A DNA stretch of 64,000 nucleotides. Origin: Erysipelotrichaceae bacterium (GTDB taxonomy: Bacteria; Bacillota_I; Bacilli_A; Erysipelotrichales; Erysipelotrichaceae). Below the pieces are notes generated by a model, which saw nothing but the letters and a program-made list of their open reading frames with translations, was not told the DNA's origin and made no database searches. The position numbers and the translations under genes are program-made. Positions within the stretch are counted from its first letter, which is position 1. Each line of letters opens with the position of its first letter. Shown here one piece after another: positions 40,987-50,137 of the stretch. The stretch spans positions 1 through 64,000 of the forward strand of contig JALENJ010000013.1 of NCBI GenBank assembly GCA_022767445.1. The letters are read 5' to 3'.

Positions 40987-41014
40987 ATTCTAGCACATGT
41001 CTTTCATCTATACA

Positions 41015-41055
41015 TAGTAATAGCGAACCTCATAGTATCTTGTGGTTCGCTATTA
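41015..41055 (-). terminator. Terminator of liv operon
   Basis: AATAGCGAACC ... GGTTCGCTATT. Confidence 0.6.
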
Positions 41056-41058
41056 TAC

Positions 41059-41748
41059 TTATTGTTTATCTTCGTTTAACCAAACAACAGTCTTACCTTC
41101 TTTTGTTGTTTGGACAACATTGGTAATTGTAAAGCCTGCATCCCGTAGAATATTAATCATCTGCTCTACTGGAATCTCACCAGTCGCCTTTACGACAACC
41201 TCAGAACCTCGATCTGTATGATACACAGCTAGATTTTCAACATTTGCCTTAGCATCGCCAAAGAGCTTTGTGACCTTGGCGAATACACCAGGCTTATCAT
41301 CAATCAACATCACAAAACGCGTACCCTGTTGTTTCAAACCCATTAGTTCTACTAAAGTTTGGAAGATATCCTTCTCTGTGATGATACCTACCACATGTTG
41401 TTCAAAATCAACAACAGGAAGTACATTGATTGTATTCTCCAACATGATCTCAGCTGCTTCCTCTAAGAAGACATCAGGAGATACCGTGTGTACATCACGA
41501 ATCATAATATCCTTCGCACTTGTTCGTGATAGAAGATAGTTGAGCTCATAGATAGAAAGTGCTGTCGCATTTCTACCAGAAGTATCATTGACAAGACCTT
41601 CAGTGATTAATCCAATTAGCTTATTGTTGCCATCGACAACAGGTAAGCGATGGAAATGATTCTTACCCATTAACTCCAATGCCTTTGATAATGATGTTTC
41701 AGCGGTAATCGTGACGGGATTTACCGTCATATGATCTTTTACATACAT
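41059..41748 (-). CDS. CBS-pair plus ACT domain protein (AcuB-like)
   Basis: Two CBS motifs then RFVMLIDDKPGVFAKVTKLFGDAKANVENLAVY. Confidence 0.9.
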   Translation of the reverse strand: MYVKDHMTVNPVTITAETSLSKALELMGKNHFHRLPVVDGNNKLIGLITEGLVNDTSGRNATALSIYELNYLLSRTSAKDIMIRDVHTVSPDVFLEEAAEIMLENTINVLPVVDFEQHVVGIITEKDIFQTLVELMGLKQQGTRFVMLIDDKPGVFAKVTKLFGDAKANVENLAVYHTDRGSEVVVKATGEIPVEQMINILRDAGFTITNVVQTTKEGKTVVWLNEDKQ

Positions 41749-41752
41749 CGTT

Positions 41753-42457
41753 CTATCCTCCTAAGTAAACTTTCTGAACCTGAGGACTTTCAGCAAGTTG
41801 CTTACCAGTACCCTCAAGTGTAATCTTACCTGTTTCTAATACATATGCACGATTGGCAATGGCTAATGCCATCTTCGCATTCTGTTCTACTAATAATATT
41901 GTAGTACCTTGTTTATTAATTTCCTCTATAATTCTAAAGATTTCTTTGACAAGTAGTGGAGATAGTCCCATTGAAGGCTCATCCAACAGTAAGATCTTTG
42001 GCTTAGCCATCAAAGCTCTACCCATTGCCAACATCTGCTGTTCACCACCAGATAGTGTTCCAGCAAGCTGTTTTTTACGTTCCTGTAAACGAGGAAACAG
42101 CTCGTACACACGCGCTAAATCATGCACGATACCATCTTTATCCTTACGCGTAAAAGCACCCAAGTCAAGATTCTCCTCAACCGTTTGCGAAGCAAATACT
42201 CTTCTTCGCTCAGGAATCTGCGCTAAACCCATTGTGACAATCTTATGTGCTGGAATCTTAGTGATATCCACACCATCCAATGTAATAGAACCTGATGCAG
42301 GTCGTAATAGACCTGATATTGTATGCATGGTTGTTGTTTTACCTGCGCCATTTGCGCCAATCAACGTAACAATTTCACCATCATTAACTTCAAAGCTTAA
42401 ACCTTTGATCGCTTCGATCATGCCATATCGCACTACTAAATTTTCAACTTTCAGCAT
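41753..42457 (-). CDS. livF: Branched-chain amino acid ABC transporter ATP-binding protein LivF
   Basis: GANGAGKTTTMHTISGLL, LSGGEQQMLAMGRALMAKPKILLLDEPSMGLSP. Confidence 0.93.
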   Translation of the reverse strand: MLKVENLVVRYGMIEAIKGLSFEVNDGEIVTLIGANGAGKTTTMHTISGLLRPASGSITLDGVDITKIPAHKIVTMGLAQIPERRRVFASQTVEENLDLGAFTRKDKDGIVHDLARVYELFPRLQERKKQLAGTLSGGEQQMLAMGRALMAKPKILLLDEPSMGLSPLLVKEIFRIIEEINKQGTTILLVEQNAKMALAIANRAYVLETGKITLEGTGKQLAESPQVQKVYLGG

Positions 42458-42461
42458 ATCT

Positions 42462-43232
42462 CTACTCTCCTAAGTACGCCTTTATAACATCCTGATTGTT
42501 GCGAATCTCATCAGGTGTTCCTTCAGCCAACAACATTCCATAATTCAATACAGAGATCTTTTCACAGATACCCATGACCAACTTCATATCATGCTCAATT
42601 AGTAAGATTGCAATATGGAATCGATCCCGTACAAGACGAATCGTATCCATCAGATTCTGTGTCTCCTGTGGATTCATACCCGCCGCAGGCTCATCCAACA
42701 ACAATAATTTTGGATGTGCACCAAGTGCACGAATGATTTCCAACTCACGTTGTTTACCATACGGTAAATTACGTGCTAATTTATCCGCATCATTTTCAAG
42801 ATGGAATACTTTTAATAACTCCATCGCCTCAGCATCTAATTCCTTTTCCTGGCGGATAGACTTCGGTGATTTCAACATACCAGAGAATAGTCCATAACTT
42901 GCATGGCTATCTAAAGCTACCAATACATTTTCTTTCACCGTCATATCTTGGAATAGACGAATATTCTGGAAGGTACGTGCAATCCCACGACGAGTGATGA
43001 TATAAGGTTTTAGACCACTGATCTTCTTACCTTCTAATACCACTGTTCCATCCGTCGGAGCGTATACACCAGTTAACATATTAAATACGGTTGTCTTACC
43101 AGCACCATTTGGTCCAATCAAGCCATAGAGCTGACCCTCTTCAATCTTCATTGAGAAATCATTGACAGCTCTTAAACCACCAAAGTTAATACCCAGTTCA
43201 TTGACTTCTAGAATATATTTCTTTTCACTCAT
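42462..43232 (-). CDS. livG: Branched-chain amino acid ABC transporter ATP-binding protein LivG
   Basis: GPNGAGKTTVFNMLTGVY, ARTFQNIRLFQDMTVKENVLVA, DEPAAGMNPQET. Confidence 0.93.
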   Translation of the reverse strand: MSEKKYILEVNELGINFGGLRAVNDFSMKIEEGQLYGLIGPNGAGKTTVFNMLTGVYAPTDGTVVLEGKKISGLKPYIITRRGIARTFQNIRLFQDMTVKENVLVALDSHASYGLFSGMLKSPKSIRQEKELDAEAMELLKVFHLENDADKLARNLPYGKQRELEIIRALGAHPKLLLLDEPAAGMNPQETQNLMDTIRLVRDRFHIAILLIEHDMKLVMGICEKISVLNYGMLLAEGTPDEIRNNQDVIKAYLGE

Positions 43233-44179
43233 GAATGAACCTCCTTAGACCTTTTGAAACGCTGTAAGAATAACTGCACCTTAGGCGCATTCTTAATCAA
43301 CATCATCAAAATCAACACGATAGCATACACCAACATACGATAATCACTCACACTACGTAATACCTCAGGTAATAGTGTTAATACACCAGCGGATATAACT
43401 GATCCAAAGATATTACCCATACCACCTAAGACAACCATAACAAGAATCTCAATGGATTTATCTAGTGTGAAGATACTAGGTTGTAAGAAACCCATGTAGT
43501 GTGCATATAGAGCACCGCCAACACCCGCAAAGAATGCCGAGAATAAGAATGTAATAATCTTATACTTTCTAGTATTAACACCAGAGGATTCTGCCGCAAT
43601 CTCATCTTCACGAATCGCGATAATTGAACGACCGTGACGAGAATGAATGAGTGATAGTGACAGGAATACAGTTAGTGCCGCAAGCACAAACGCCCAAGTG
43701 AAGTTGGCATATCGACTGATTGCGGTATAACCCCCTGCACCACCTAAAACCTTTAGGTTAATCAAAATATTACGTACAATCTCACCAAAAGCCAACGTGA
43801 TAATCGCTAGATAATCACCACGTAAACGAAGCGTAGGCAAACATACCAGTAAACCAAATGCCATCGCCACAATACCACCAACCAAGATCGCTAATGGAAA
43901 TTCCAGTACCGGCAACAATCTCAAAGACTTCGAGAAAAACGCAGAAGCGTAAGCACCCACTGCCATAAATCCAGCATGACCTAAGGCAAGCTCACCCAAG
44001 AAACCAGCCGTCATATTCAAGGATACAGTCAAGATGACATTGATACACATCGACATCAAGACACCTTGCCAATACGAAGTTAAAATACCTGCACGCATGA
44101 GTAAAGAACAGATGATATAAACAACAAGAGTGATCGCAAACTCAAGAAATACACGATTACGCATAGATAATTTCTTCAT
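43229..44179 (-). CDS. livM: Branched-chain amino acid ABC transporter permease LivM
   Basis: LRGDYLAIITLAFGEIVRNI, GGMGNIFGSVISA. Confidence 0.93.
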   Translation of the reverse strand: MKKLSMRNRVFLEFAITLVVYIICSLLMRAGILTSYWQGVLMSMCINVILTVSLNMTAGFLGELALGHAGFMAVGAYASAFFSKSLRLLPVLEFPLAILVGGIVAMAFGLLVCLPTLRLRGDYLAIITLAFGEIVRNILINLKVLGGAGGYTAISRYANFTWAFVLAALTVFLSLSLIHSRHGRSIIAIREDEIAAESSGVNTRKYKIITFLFSAFFAGVGGALYAHYMGFLQPSIFTLDKSIEILVMVVLGGMGNIFGSVISAGVLTLLPEVLRSVSDYRMLVYAIVLILMMLIKNAPKVQLFLQRFKRSKEVHS

Positions 44180-44182
44180 AGC

Positions 44183-45058
44183 TTATACCTTCTCCTTTAC
44201 ATTCTTACCCAAGATACCTGCCGGCTTAAATACCAACATCAAAATCAATATCGTAAATACAATCGTATCCGTTAGTTGAGAAGAGATATACGCTCTTGTC
44301 ATCGCTTCCACCATACCCAGGATAAAGCCACCAATGACAGCACCAGGAATCGAGCCAATACCACCCAATACCGCCGCAATGAACGCCTTAATACCAGGCA
44401 GTGATCCAAGCGTAGGATTGATCATCGGATAACAGTTGGTGTACAAGATACCAGCAATCGCTGCCAAAGCACAACCAATGCCAAACGTTAAACTGATTGT
44501 CGTATCGACATTGATACCCATCAACTTCGCAGCACCCTCATCCTCAGATACCGCACGCATCGCCTTACCCATCGTTGTCTTATTCGTAAACAACGTCAAC
44601 AGAATCATCAAGACAACAGAGACAATAAAAGTCACATAGTAATTCGATTGAATCGTAATCACTCCAATCTTTAATGCTGGAAGCGTAATAAAAGAAGGAT
44701 ATGGTTGTGGATTAGCACCAAAAATCAGCTGAAATGCATTCTGCAATAAATAACTAATACCAATTGCAGTAATCAAAAGAGAAATACGACTCGCTTTCCG
44801 TAATGGTTTGTACGCAATCTTCTCCATTAAAATGCCCAATAACGCACACGCAACAATCGAAATTATGACTGCCAGCCACCAAGGCAAACCCATATTCATG
44901 CATACAAAACTGACGTACGCACCCACCATGATGACATCCCCATGCGCAAAGTTAATGAGCTTTGCGATACCATAGACCATCGTATATCCAAGCGCAATCA
45001 ACGCATAGATAGAGCCTATATTTAAACCGTTGATCAATTGCATAAAAAACTGATTCAT
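44183..45058 (-). CDS. livH: Branched-chain amino acid ABC transporter permease LivH
   Basis: GSIYALIALGYTMVYGIAKLINFAHGDVIMVGAY. Confidence 0.94.
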   Translation of the reverse strand: MNQFFMQLINGLNIGSIYALIALGYTMVYGIAKLINFAHGDVIMVGAYVSFVCMNMGLPWWLAVIISIVACALLGILMEKIAYKPLRKASRISLLITAIGISYLLQNAFQLIFGANPQPYPSFITLPALKIGVITIQSNYYVTFIVSVVLMILLTLFTNKTTMGKAMRAVSEDEGAAKLMGINVDTTISLTFGIGCALAAIAGILYTNCYPMINPTLGSLPGIKAFIAAVLGGIGSIPGAVIGGFILGMVEAMTRAYISSQLTDTIVFTILILMLVFKPAGILGKNVKEKV

Positions 45059-45086
45059 GCATATACCTCCTTACCCCATATAACAC

Positions 45087-45112
45087 AATAGGGAGCTTTA
45101 TATCTCCCTATT
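45087..45112 (-). terminator. Intra-operon terminator/attenuator between substrate-binding protein and permease genes
   Basis: AATAGGGAG CTTTATAT CTCCCTATT. Confidence 0.6.
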
Positions 45113-45118
45113 ATCTAT

Positions 45119-46306
45119 TTAATTTCCTGATGTAAATTTTGTGTAATTACCATTCTTGATTTCAACAAATACTGGATCTTTAATTGGATCACCATTGTCA
45201 TCAAATGATAGATGACCAAGAATACCACTATAGTTAGAATCCTTGATTGCCTTTACGATATCACTAGCCTTTAGAGAACCAGCTTTCTCAATCGCTTCAA
45301 GCATCAACTTCGTTGAATCATAAGCATTAATACCAAAGGAATTGATATCAGTACCAAACCTCTCTTTATACTCCTTCATGATATCTTGTACAGAGTCCAT
45401 ATCAGGAGAATACTGATTGATGAAAATCGCACCTTCAACTGCGGAAGAATCATTACCGGCTACACTGACAACACCATCCCAACCATCAGCACCAACAATC
45501 TGAGCACTGATACCTAAGTTTCTTGCCTGCTTGGCAATTTGAACATCCTTTTCATAATAGTTAGGCACAAACAATACATCGATATCCTGTGCAGAAATCT
45601 TTGTTAGCTGAGAACTGAAGTCCTGATCAGCAGTAGAGAAGGCTTCAGATAAAACAACAGTTCCACCCTTACTTTCAAATTCCTTCGTGAAAGCTTCTGT
45701 TAAACCAGTAGAGTAGTCATCATCACTATTGTAGATGATCGCAGCCTTGCGTAAATTCAGCGTATCATATGTGAAATCCGCAACCTGTTCAGCCTGTTGA
45801 GGGTCTGTATAACAAGCACGGAAAACATTAGGTCCACCCTCATTTGTGATATTAGCAGCAGTGCCACTTGGAGTAATAATAGGAATACCAGTTTCAGCAC
45901 TCTGAATTGCAATCGCATATGTCTCACCAGAAACAGTACCGCCAACAATACCTGCAACCTTCGTATCTGAAATAAACTTATTATAGATATTTAAAGCCTG
46001 TGTTTGATCACCTTGAGAATCCTGTACATCCACCTTAATGTCAGTACCATGTTCCGCATTGTAATCCTCTACGGCAAGCTTCACCGCATTCGTTACAGCC
46101 AGTCCATACACTGCATAATCACCAGTTGTAGGGCCAAGCGTACCAATTGTATAAGACTTCAAATCACCAGCACCCTCATAATCAGAAGACGCATTCGAAG
46201 CAGCCTGACTAGAACCTTCCGCAGATTCACAAGCCGCAAGAGACACTGCCATCAGGGCAGCCAATCCACCTTTCATCCATTTACTAAAACCCATAATTAC
46301 CCTCAT
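45119..46306 (-). CDS. Branched-chain amino acid ABC transporter substrate-binding protein
   Basis: Signal with lipobox SLAACESAE; YTIGTLGPTTGDYAVYGLAVTNAVKLAVEDYNA. Confidence 0.92.
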   Translation of the reverse strand: MRVIMGFSKWMKGGLAALMAVSLAACESAEGSSQAASNASSDYEGAGDLKSYTIGTLGPTTGDYAVYGLAVTNAVKLAVEDYNAEHGTDIKVDVQDSQGDQTQALNIYNKFISDTKVAGIVGGTVSGETYAIAIQSAETGIPIITPSGTAANITNEGGPNVFRACYTDPQQAEQVADFTYDTLNLRKAAIIYNSDDDYSTGLTEAFTKEFESKGGTVVLSEAFSTADQDFSSQLTKISAQDIDVLFVPNYYEKDVQIAKQARNLGISAQIVGADGWDGVVSVAGNDSSAVEGAIFINQYSPDMDSVQDIMKEYKERFGTDINSFGINAYDSTKLMLEAIEKAGSLKASDIVKAIKDSNYSGILGHLSFDDNGDPIKDPVFVEIKNGNYTKFTSGN

Positions 46307-46394
46307 TTCTAAACTTCATACTGAAGATGTACTTATTATATTTGCCATGATATTGAAAATCAACACATTTTCACACAAAATTTTCACATTCTAT

Positions 46395-46425
46395 GTAAAT
46401 AATTTTCACAATGAAAATTATTTAC
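46395..46425. promoter_or_regulatory. 14-bp perfect dyad in liv/DUF5131 divergent intergenic region
   Basis: GTAAATAATTTTCA CAA TGAAAATTATTTAC. Confidence 0.6.
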
Positions 46426-46498
46426 ACTAATATAATTTCACAAACTAAATCCTTGCCAATAAAATTCCAAACAATATAATATATGCACGAGGTAAAAA

Positions 46499-47359
46499 AT
46501 GCATGACATCTGGAATCCATGGCATGGATGTAAAAAAGTCAGCGAAGGCTGCCAAAACTGTTATATGTACTACTTGGATAAAAAACGTAATATGGACGGT
46601 TCACACATCTATCCCACCAACAACATCAAATATCCACTCTCAAAAAATCGAAGAGGTGACTACAAAATCCAAAGCGGAGAACTCATCCGTGTCTGTATGA
46701 CATCCGACTTCTTCCTTGAGGAAGCGGACCAATGGCGAGACCAAGCATGGGATATCATGCGTATGCGAAGCGATGTTAAATTCTTTCTACTCACCAAACG
46801 CCCAGAAAGAGTCAAGGACTGCCTACCCAACGACTGGAACGATGGATGGGAGAACATCATATTCAATATCACAGCCGAAAATCAAAAACGCGCAGATGAA
46901 CGCATTCCCATCCTGCTAGACCTACCATTTAAACACAAAGGAATCATGTGCGCTCCCCTCTTATCAAAGATACATATCGAAAAATATCTCAGCGATGAAA
47001 TCGAACAAATTATCGTCGGAGGAGAAAACTACGATGGTCACCGCCCATGCCATTACGAATGGGTAAAAAGCCTCTATGAACAAGCCACCGCAAAAAACAT
47101 CACCTTTGCCTTCACCGAGACAGGATCCACATTCGTAAAAGACAACAAAACCTACAATATCCCAAGAATCTTACAATCCCAACAAGCCTTCCACTCAGGA
47201 CTCCAACACCAAGGAAGAAAACACAACTACATACTCACAGATTCATTCAATAATCCAATTCCAGAAGAACAGCTCTATGTCAGACGCTTTGAAGAAGAAT
47301 GCGAAACCTGTGGTACACGACTAATATGTAATGGTGTCGACCCAACACAAATCAAATAA
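46499..47359 (+). CDS. DUF5131 (phage Gp37/Gp68-like) protein
   Basis: WNPWHGCKKVSEGCQNCYMYYLDKK; FFLLTKRPERV; GGENYDGHRPCHYEWV; C-terminal CETCGTRLIC. Confidence 0.88.
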   Translation: MHDIWNPWHGCKKVSEGCQNCYMYYLDKKRNMDGSHIYPTNNIKYPLSKNRRGDYKIQSGELIRVCMTSDFFLEEADQWRDQAWDIMRMRSDVKFFLLTKRPERVKDCLPNDWNDGWENIIFNITAENQKRADERIPILLDLPFKHKGIMCAPLLSKIHIEKYLSDEIEQIIVGGENYDGHRPCHYEWVKSLYEQATAKNITFAFTETGSTFVKDNKTYNIPRILQSQQAFHSGLQHQGRKHNYILTDSFNNPIPEEQLYVRRFEEECETCGTRLICNGVDPTQIK

Positions 47360-47459
47360 ACATAGCAAGCAACAGCTTAATGATATGTATCATCAAGGAG
47401 AGTATTCAGAAACTCCATTGAATACCCCTTTCATTCCTCAAATTAGTTTGTATAAGCAT

Positions 47460-47499
47460 TAAAAGGGAAGTACCGATCATCAGTACTTCCCTTTTAATC
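47460..47499. terminator. Bidirectional terminator
   Basis: AAAAGGGAAGTACCGATCATCAGTACTTCCCTTTT. Confidence 0.7.
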
Positions 47500-47616
47500 G
47501 ATAGTGCCTTATCAGGAAATCTCCCTAACAAAAACAGTAATAATCTCTATGAATATAGATTACACGAACATGGCTAAAACTTCAAGTAATTTTTTACATA
47601 AAATATAATTCATGCT

Positions 47617-48921
47617 CTATTTATTTCTTTTCTTATATTCTACATTAATACTTTTTTTAATTAAATCGACTCTGATATATTTTATATATTTGTAAATTAA
47701 ATCTTTCAAATTCTCAGTATCAATAAGTGGTGTATTCCCCTCACTCTGCTTCTCGACTTTTTTAAATATTTCTTCCCTTTCATTAACTAGGTTTTCATAC
47801 TTTTTTATAAGAATTTCATTTCTTCCTTGCTTTAATATTAGATCGATTACGGAATTTATATCCTTCTCAACTCTCTTCAGGTATCGCAAAAAGCTCTCTC
47901 TTGCCTCTTTCATATGTTCCTTATCTAATAGGTGAGATAGCTTATATTCTACTTGTTCTTCTATGCATTTCTGACTAATTCTGCTATTGCAGCATTCACA
48001 AAAATAGTATTGATATACTCTATATACCTTCCCTCTGATTTTCTTATGTGTGCTATCGCATTTTAATGTACTTCCACATTTTGAACATACTAAAATCCCT
48101 CTAAATGGATACTGATATTTCTTTTTTCTTGAGCATAACTTAACTCTTTCCAATGCAGCTATCTGTAGATCTTTAGTTATAATTGCAGGTATCACACCTT
48201 CATAAACTTTCCCATATAGTTCAACATCTCCTGTGTACGCTCGATTCTTCAATATCCTATATATATCCTCCTTCCACCATCTCTTTCCTAAAGTTTTTTC
48301 CTTCTTAAAATCCTGATATATTTCATTAGCAGTTTTTTTACCGCTTGCTACTGTTTCAAAAATATAGCGAATGTATCTTGCTTTCTCTTCATCAATGATT
48401 AAATAATGCTTATCCTGCGGATCTCTAATATAGCCAAGTGGAACTTTTGACTTGCAATAATACCCACGTTCTAACGCTTCTGACATACCTCTTTTTGTTC
48501 TCCATGATATGCTATCTTCCTCCCATTGAGAAATTACTCCAATCATTAATATAAACGTCCTACCAGATGGAGTTGTTGTATCAATATTCTCTGTAATACT
48601 TACTAGTTCGATTTGATATTCTTCTAGTAATTCTATTAAATATGCTAAATCTTTAACACTTCTTGTAAGTCGATCCAAATTATGAATAATCAATATATCA
48701 ATACTTTTTGTTTTGATTAATTCAATTATTGATTGTATATGTGGTCTTTTTAAATTTCTTGCTGAAGCACCACGTTCTTCTCTTATTTCTAATTCATAAC
48801 AATCTGCTTCATATTTATATTTACAATATTCCTCTATTTTTCGTTTTTGTTCACCAAGATTATACCCATTTACTACCTGCCATTGGGTAGATTCCCTAAC
48901 ATAGCCAATTATCTTTTTCAC
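47617..48921 (-). CDS. Large serine recombinase (integrase of the mobile element)
   Basis: IIGYVRESTQWQVVNGYNLGEQ, IIHNLDRLTRSVKDL, recombinase domain, CSKCGSTLKC zinc ribbon. Confidence 0.93.
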   Translation of the reverse strand: MKKIIGYVRESTQWQVVNGYNLGEQKRKIEEYCKYKYEADCYELEIREERGASARNLKRPHIQSIIELIKTKSIDILIIHNLDRLTRSVKDLAYLIELLEEYQIELVSITENIDTTTPSGRTFILMIGVISQWEEDSISWRTKRGMSEALERGYYCKSKVPLGYIRDPQDKHYLIIDEEKARYIRYIFETVASGKKTANEIYQDFKKEKTLGKRWWKEDIYRILKNRAYTGDVELYGKVYEGVIPAIITKDLQIAALERVKLCSRKKKYQYPFRGILVCSKCGSTLKCDSTHKKIRGKVYRVYQYYFCECCNSRISQKCIEEQVEYKLSHLLDKEHMKEARESFLRYLKRVEKDINSVIDLILKQGRNEILIKKYENLVNEREEIFKKVEKQSEGNTPLIDTENLKDLIYKYIKYIRVDLIKKSINVEYKKRNK

Positions 48922-49033
48922 GCTTTATGTATCTCCTTATAATTTATTATGTACTGGCATCAAGCACATCTTCCATTAAAACAAAGGGAAAATACCAGCT
49001 GCAATCTATTTCCCTGGTATCTTAGCTATGTGT

Positions 49034-49603
49034 TTATAAATTATTTGCTTCGTATTTTTTGATTTCTTTATACAGCGTTGATCTACTTACCCCTAATCGC
49101 TTGCACATATATCTTTGAGTAATATTTCTTTTCTTATATTCTTTATATAGTTCTTCAAACAAAAATTTATCTATGCGTACATGTACCCTCCCTTTATACT
49201 TTCCTTCTTTCTTAGCAATGGCAATACCTTCAGCTTGACGTTCTAATAAAACTTCACGTTCAAACTCATTCAGTGCAGCAATTATTGTCAAAAACAATTT
49301 ACCAGATGGTGTACTAGTATCAATCTTTTCTTTTTGAGATTCAAAAGAAATTCCCTTTGCATGCATGCTTTCTACTAAATGTAGTAGATCTTTTGTTGAT
49401 CTACTTAATCTCGAAAATGATTCAACAACAATGGTATCTCCTTCTCTAGCAAACTCCAGCATAGCTTTAAGCTGCGGTCGATCCACATGCTTTCCTGTTG
49501 CTTTATCAGCAAAGACTTTTTCAATATTTAATTTTTTAAGCAATTCATCTTGTCGTGCAAGTGATTGATGTTCCGTAGAAACTCGCTCATAAAATATTCT
49601 CAT
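49034..49603 (-). CDS. Small serine recombinase (resolvase/invertase) with C-terminal HTH
   Basis: MRIFYERVSTEHQSLARQ, VVESFSRLSRSTKDLL, C-terminal GVSRSTLYKEIKKY. Confidence 0.93.
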   Translation of the reverse strand: MRIFYERVSTEHQSLARQDELLKKLNIEKVFADKATGKHVDRPQLKAMLEFAREGDTIVVESFSRLSRSTKDLLHLVESMHAKGISFESQKEKIDTSTPSGKLFLTIIAALNEFEREVLLERQAEGIAIAKKEGKYKGRVHVRIDKFLFEELYKEYKKRNITQRYMCKRLGVSRSTLYKEIKKYEANNL

Positions 49604-49665
49604 TTCTTTTCCTCATAACCTTAACTAAAACATGTAAAGTCACACATATTTGTTATAATATTTTG

Positions 49666-49896
49666 GGAGCTATTTTATAGCCCCATGGAGGTGGTTTTTA
49701 TAGCCTCAAATTTACGCATGCTATCCCTAGGGCAAATATTTCCTAAAAATGGAAATGGTGCAAATAGTAGTTGTTACATTGCAACTACTTGTTGCTATCA
49801 TCCAAATTTGTAGAGAGGTATTGAAGACTAAATAGTCTTCACCTAGGATAGCGTGCAAATTGAAAAGAGGAGTTGGTCGCTCCTCTTTTCCTTTGC
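49666..49896 (+). ncRNA. Candidate structured stand-alone RNA
   Basis: Extended -10 TGTTATAAT at 49651..49659; long-range stem (GCTATCC/GGATAGC plus flanking pairs), internal hairpins AGTAGTTG/CAACTACT and GAAGACTA/TAGTCTTC, terminator AAAAGAGGAG...CTCCTCTTTT. Confidence 0.55.
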
Positions 49897-49980
49897 CCTA
49901 AGACAAAACATTTCCTACATCATTATTATAATCTTTACCGAAATATTTTCAACTATAAGGATTTTGTAGAAAATAAGTTC

Positions 49981-50008
49981 GTTCAAATAGGCTATAGTCT
50001 ATTTGAAC
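49981..50008. terminator. Stem-loop, probable terminator
   Basis: GTTCAAATAG ... CTATTTGAAC perfect 10-bp arms followed by T-rich tract. Confidence 0.55.
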
Positions 50009-50137
50009 ACTTTCCTTTTTAAATATTATATGTGTATCTAGAGTAAAATGAATACCCTAAATACACATATTTGCTTTTTCTAGAAAATTGACTCTAAAAA
50101 CCCAATAATCACTTCATTATTTAGATTCAATTTCTTT

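Noticed and set aside
49705-49860. Invertible DNA segment controlled by the adjacent small serine recombinase
   Set aside because: The inverted repeats are imperfect and only about 110 bp apart, and no promoter/ORF switching is evident; hairpins plus terminator favour an RNA.
49650-49900. Retron msr/msd interpretation of the structured RNA (inverted repeats resemble a1/a2)
   Set aside because: No reverse transcriptase ORF is present anywhere near it in the window.
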